From Isoetes taiwanensis (taxonomy: Eukaryota > Streptophyta > Lycopodiopsida > Isoetales > Isoetaceae), in assembly GCA_021234155.1 (NCBI GenBank), contig JAJEKV010000011.1:1490001-1554000 (forward strand): a DNA stretch of 64,000 bases. The letters are read 5' to 3'. Position numbers and translations under genes: made by a program. How positions within the stretch are numbered: position 1 is the first letter of the stretch; the number at the start of each line of letters is the position of its first letter. The notes below the pieces were generated by a model, which did no database searches, was not told where the DNA came from, and saw only the letters and a program-made list of their open reading frames with translations. Positions 62,481 to 64,000 of the stretch are shown in pieces.

Positions 62481-64000
62481 TGTGACGTTCCACGTATTCA
62501 TACGGTATACGTAACGTATCCATACGCACGTCACCCCCTAAAGGTACGCCACCATGGGGTATTGGAACCTAAGTGTAACCTAGAGGGTTACTCTAAAAGG
62601 GATTAAATTAGCTATGCTAATTTAACCATTAAAGATAATAACCTATAACTTAGGGAATTAAGGACTAAATAGGATTAATTAGACTAATTACTGTTTTAGG
62701 AAGGCGCCACCTGGCCCAATCGTTTAGCCAGCATGGGGATTTCCAAATTAGGCCGTCAACCTGATCCCTATCCCTGTTTTGGCTCCCTGAATTCGCCCAA
62801 AGAAGGAGCAGGAGCTGAGCGCCATCATACCAAGCGGGCGCCACCATACCAAGTAGAACACAGTGGAAGCGTAAGTTTGAACCCCAAGACCCAAGAGATG
62901 GAAGCACCCCATGGTAACGAGTCCGGCCCGGAACTTCGGGTGGGTGGCTAGGATAGCCTGTGAATTCTAGATAAGCGCCCTATTGGGCCTTGGTTGTGTT
63001 CGTTTCTGTTCTCTTTGTGTTTCAATCATAGGAACTAACCCTTGGTTGTAAAGGTAAGTTCTCTTTATATTTGATTCTGGTTTTGCTCTGAAAGGATGGA
63101 TTGTTAGCTCTTTGTCTAGTATTACTCTGGAATGGGGGAATTACGGGGGGTAGAGACCTCTGAGCCATGTATTGTAGTATGCTCCTAGATAGCGCCCTGT
63201 AGAGTCCCATTAATTGCGGCCTGTGCACAAGAGCCCACCGGGTCCTAGATGCTATGGACCCGCTTAGCACCGGGACAAGGAACACAAGGTGAAGTGGGGG
63301 GTGGGGTCTTGCCCACGAACATAAAGGCTCCCGAGACTCCTACAAATGGGCTAGGCCTAATAGCCGCCAAAATGAGCTAAAGCGGGCCCGGGGGTATGGG
63401 TCTGACACTCCCTGGGTACAGAGGTGTGACCCGCATGGGGCATCCTGTACTTTGAGTAGATTTAGGGTGAGTAAGTCGGGTACGGATGCGGGGGTCGCTG
63501 ATGCGGCACGTATTCTCTAGCTCACCCATGGAACCACTGTGATTCTGGAAGGGGACGCTTCCCCGACCTGCCTCATCGGACCAGGAGTCATGAAGCTGGA
63601 GTAGGCTCAAAGGGTGATTGAACCTGCGTCTCCGGAAGGCTATAGCGAGGCCATAGCGTGAATTGACCCATCTGCAAAGTGTGCACAGGAGGGGCGGATG
63701 GAGTGGACAACCCTAGCCGATGTTCTATGCCAGCCAACGCCATGCCAAGACTCGGTCTGCTGATCTCTTGAGGCCCAACCGTCAGTCGTTCCTCACTGGA
63801 GTCTGAGCCGGGGTAGAACCTGAGGTTCGGGTGTTTTCTTAGTGTTAAATGCATATTCTGTGCCGTTGGTATTTGGACGGATGAACCGCCCTTCGTGGTG
63901 GTCGATATTATATGATTTATGCTGTGTGCTAATCTTGTATTCATGCTTCCGCGACGTAGGAGTCCCATTGAAGGCGTGGGCCGAATGACCCCTTCGTGTC
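62481..64000 (+). repeat. LTR related to element C's, truncated by the window edge
   Basis: Starts TGTGACGTTCCACG at 62481 and follows the C LTR landmark by landmark: GGCGCCACCTGGCCCAA, GGTAGAGACCT, GCTCCTAGATAG, TATGGGTCTGACACTCC, GTAAGTCGGGTACGGATGCG, GACCTGCCTCATCGGACC and GTGTGCACAGGAGGGGCGG. It is clearly diverged (a sister subfamily), most of all in the first third. About 150-200 bp of its 3' end lie beyond the window. It may be the 5' LTR of an element extending to the right, or a solo LTR. Confidence 0.85.

Noticed and set aside
1-64000. CRISPR arrays, bacterial operons, riboswitches, rRNA genes
   Set aside because: No evenly spaced identical short repeats with unique spacers, no rRNA landmarks and no prokaryotic gene organisation; the window is eukaryotic.

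Overview
The window is plant nuclear DNA dominated by transposable elements, probably from a fern or another seedless land plant. The plant assignment rests on a chromovirus with a chromodomain, a second Ty3/gypsy family whose integrase resembles the Athila/Tat side of the plant clade, a CACTA transposon, a PLS-type PPR fragment and a captured NPF (PTR-type) transporter. The fern leaning is inference, from the style of the PPR fragment and of an HUH/Rep-like protein. I found no intact ordinary host gene, and nearly all long reading frames are broken.

Layout. Positions 1-4131: AT-rich flank with two tandem repeats, a broken histone H3-like gene (minus strand, 2286-2664) and a 60-bp minisatellite. 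Positions 4137-39054: a three-level nest of LTR retrotransposons, each level proven by its own 5-bp target-site duplication. Element C (4137-39054, GGAAT duplication) is a chromovirus with about 1.55-kb LTRs. Element A (5045-27053, GCGGG duplication) sits inside C's 5' LTR. Element B (8353-19318, ATTTC duplication) is the same family as A, inserted in opposite orientation into A's gag-pol frame. The insertion order is therefore C, then A, then B. Positions 39060-40600: an old reversed LTR relic with a MITE-like insertion. Positions 40713-50111: a 9.4-kb CACTA element (GCC duplication) carrying captured gene fragments. Positions 50112-62480: a poorly recognisable stretch with a PPR pseudogene, a LINE 3' fragment, tRNA-like pieces and a minus-strand multi-exon gene with HUH-endonuclease motifs. 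Positions 62481-64000: another LTR related to C's, cut by the window edge.

Most interesting content. (1) Elements A and B carry, besides gag-pol, a ~1,043-codon third ORF downstream of integrase that runs through the polypurine tract and ends inside the 3' LTR with a basic tail. Antisense to this, between integrase and ORF3, lies an 88-codon cysteine-rich ORF behind a TATA box. It is open in both copies, and its A/B differences fall 5:4:23 on codon positions 1:2:3, which is the mark of a selected coding sequence. (2) The minus-strand gene at about 59934-61821 has His-hydrophobic-His and YxxK motifs in the order and spacing of a Rep/HUH endonuclease. (3) The CACTA element appears to be a gene-capturing non-autonomous copy. 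Many frame breaks, and many mismatches between LTR pairs, cluster at CAG/CTG/CCG triplets and may be sequencing-consensus errors rather than true decay.
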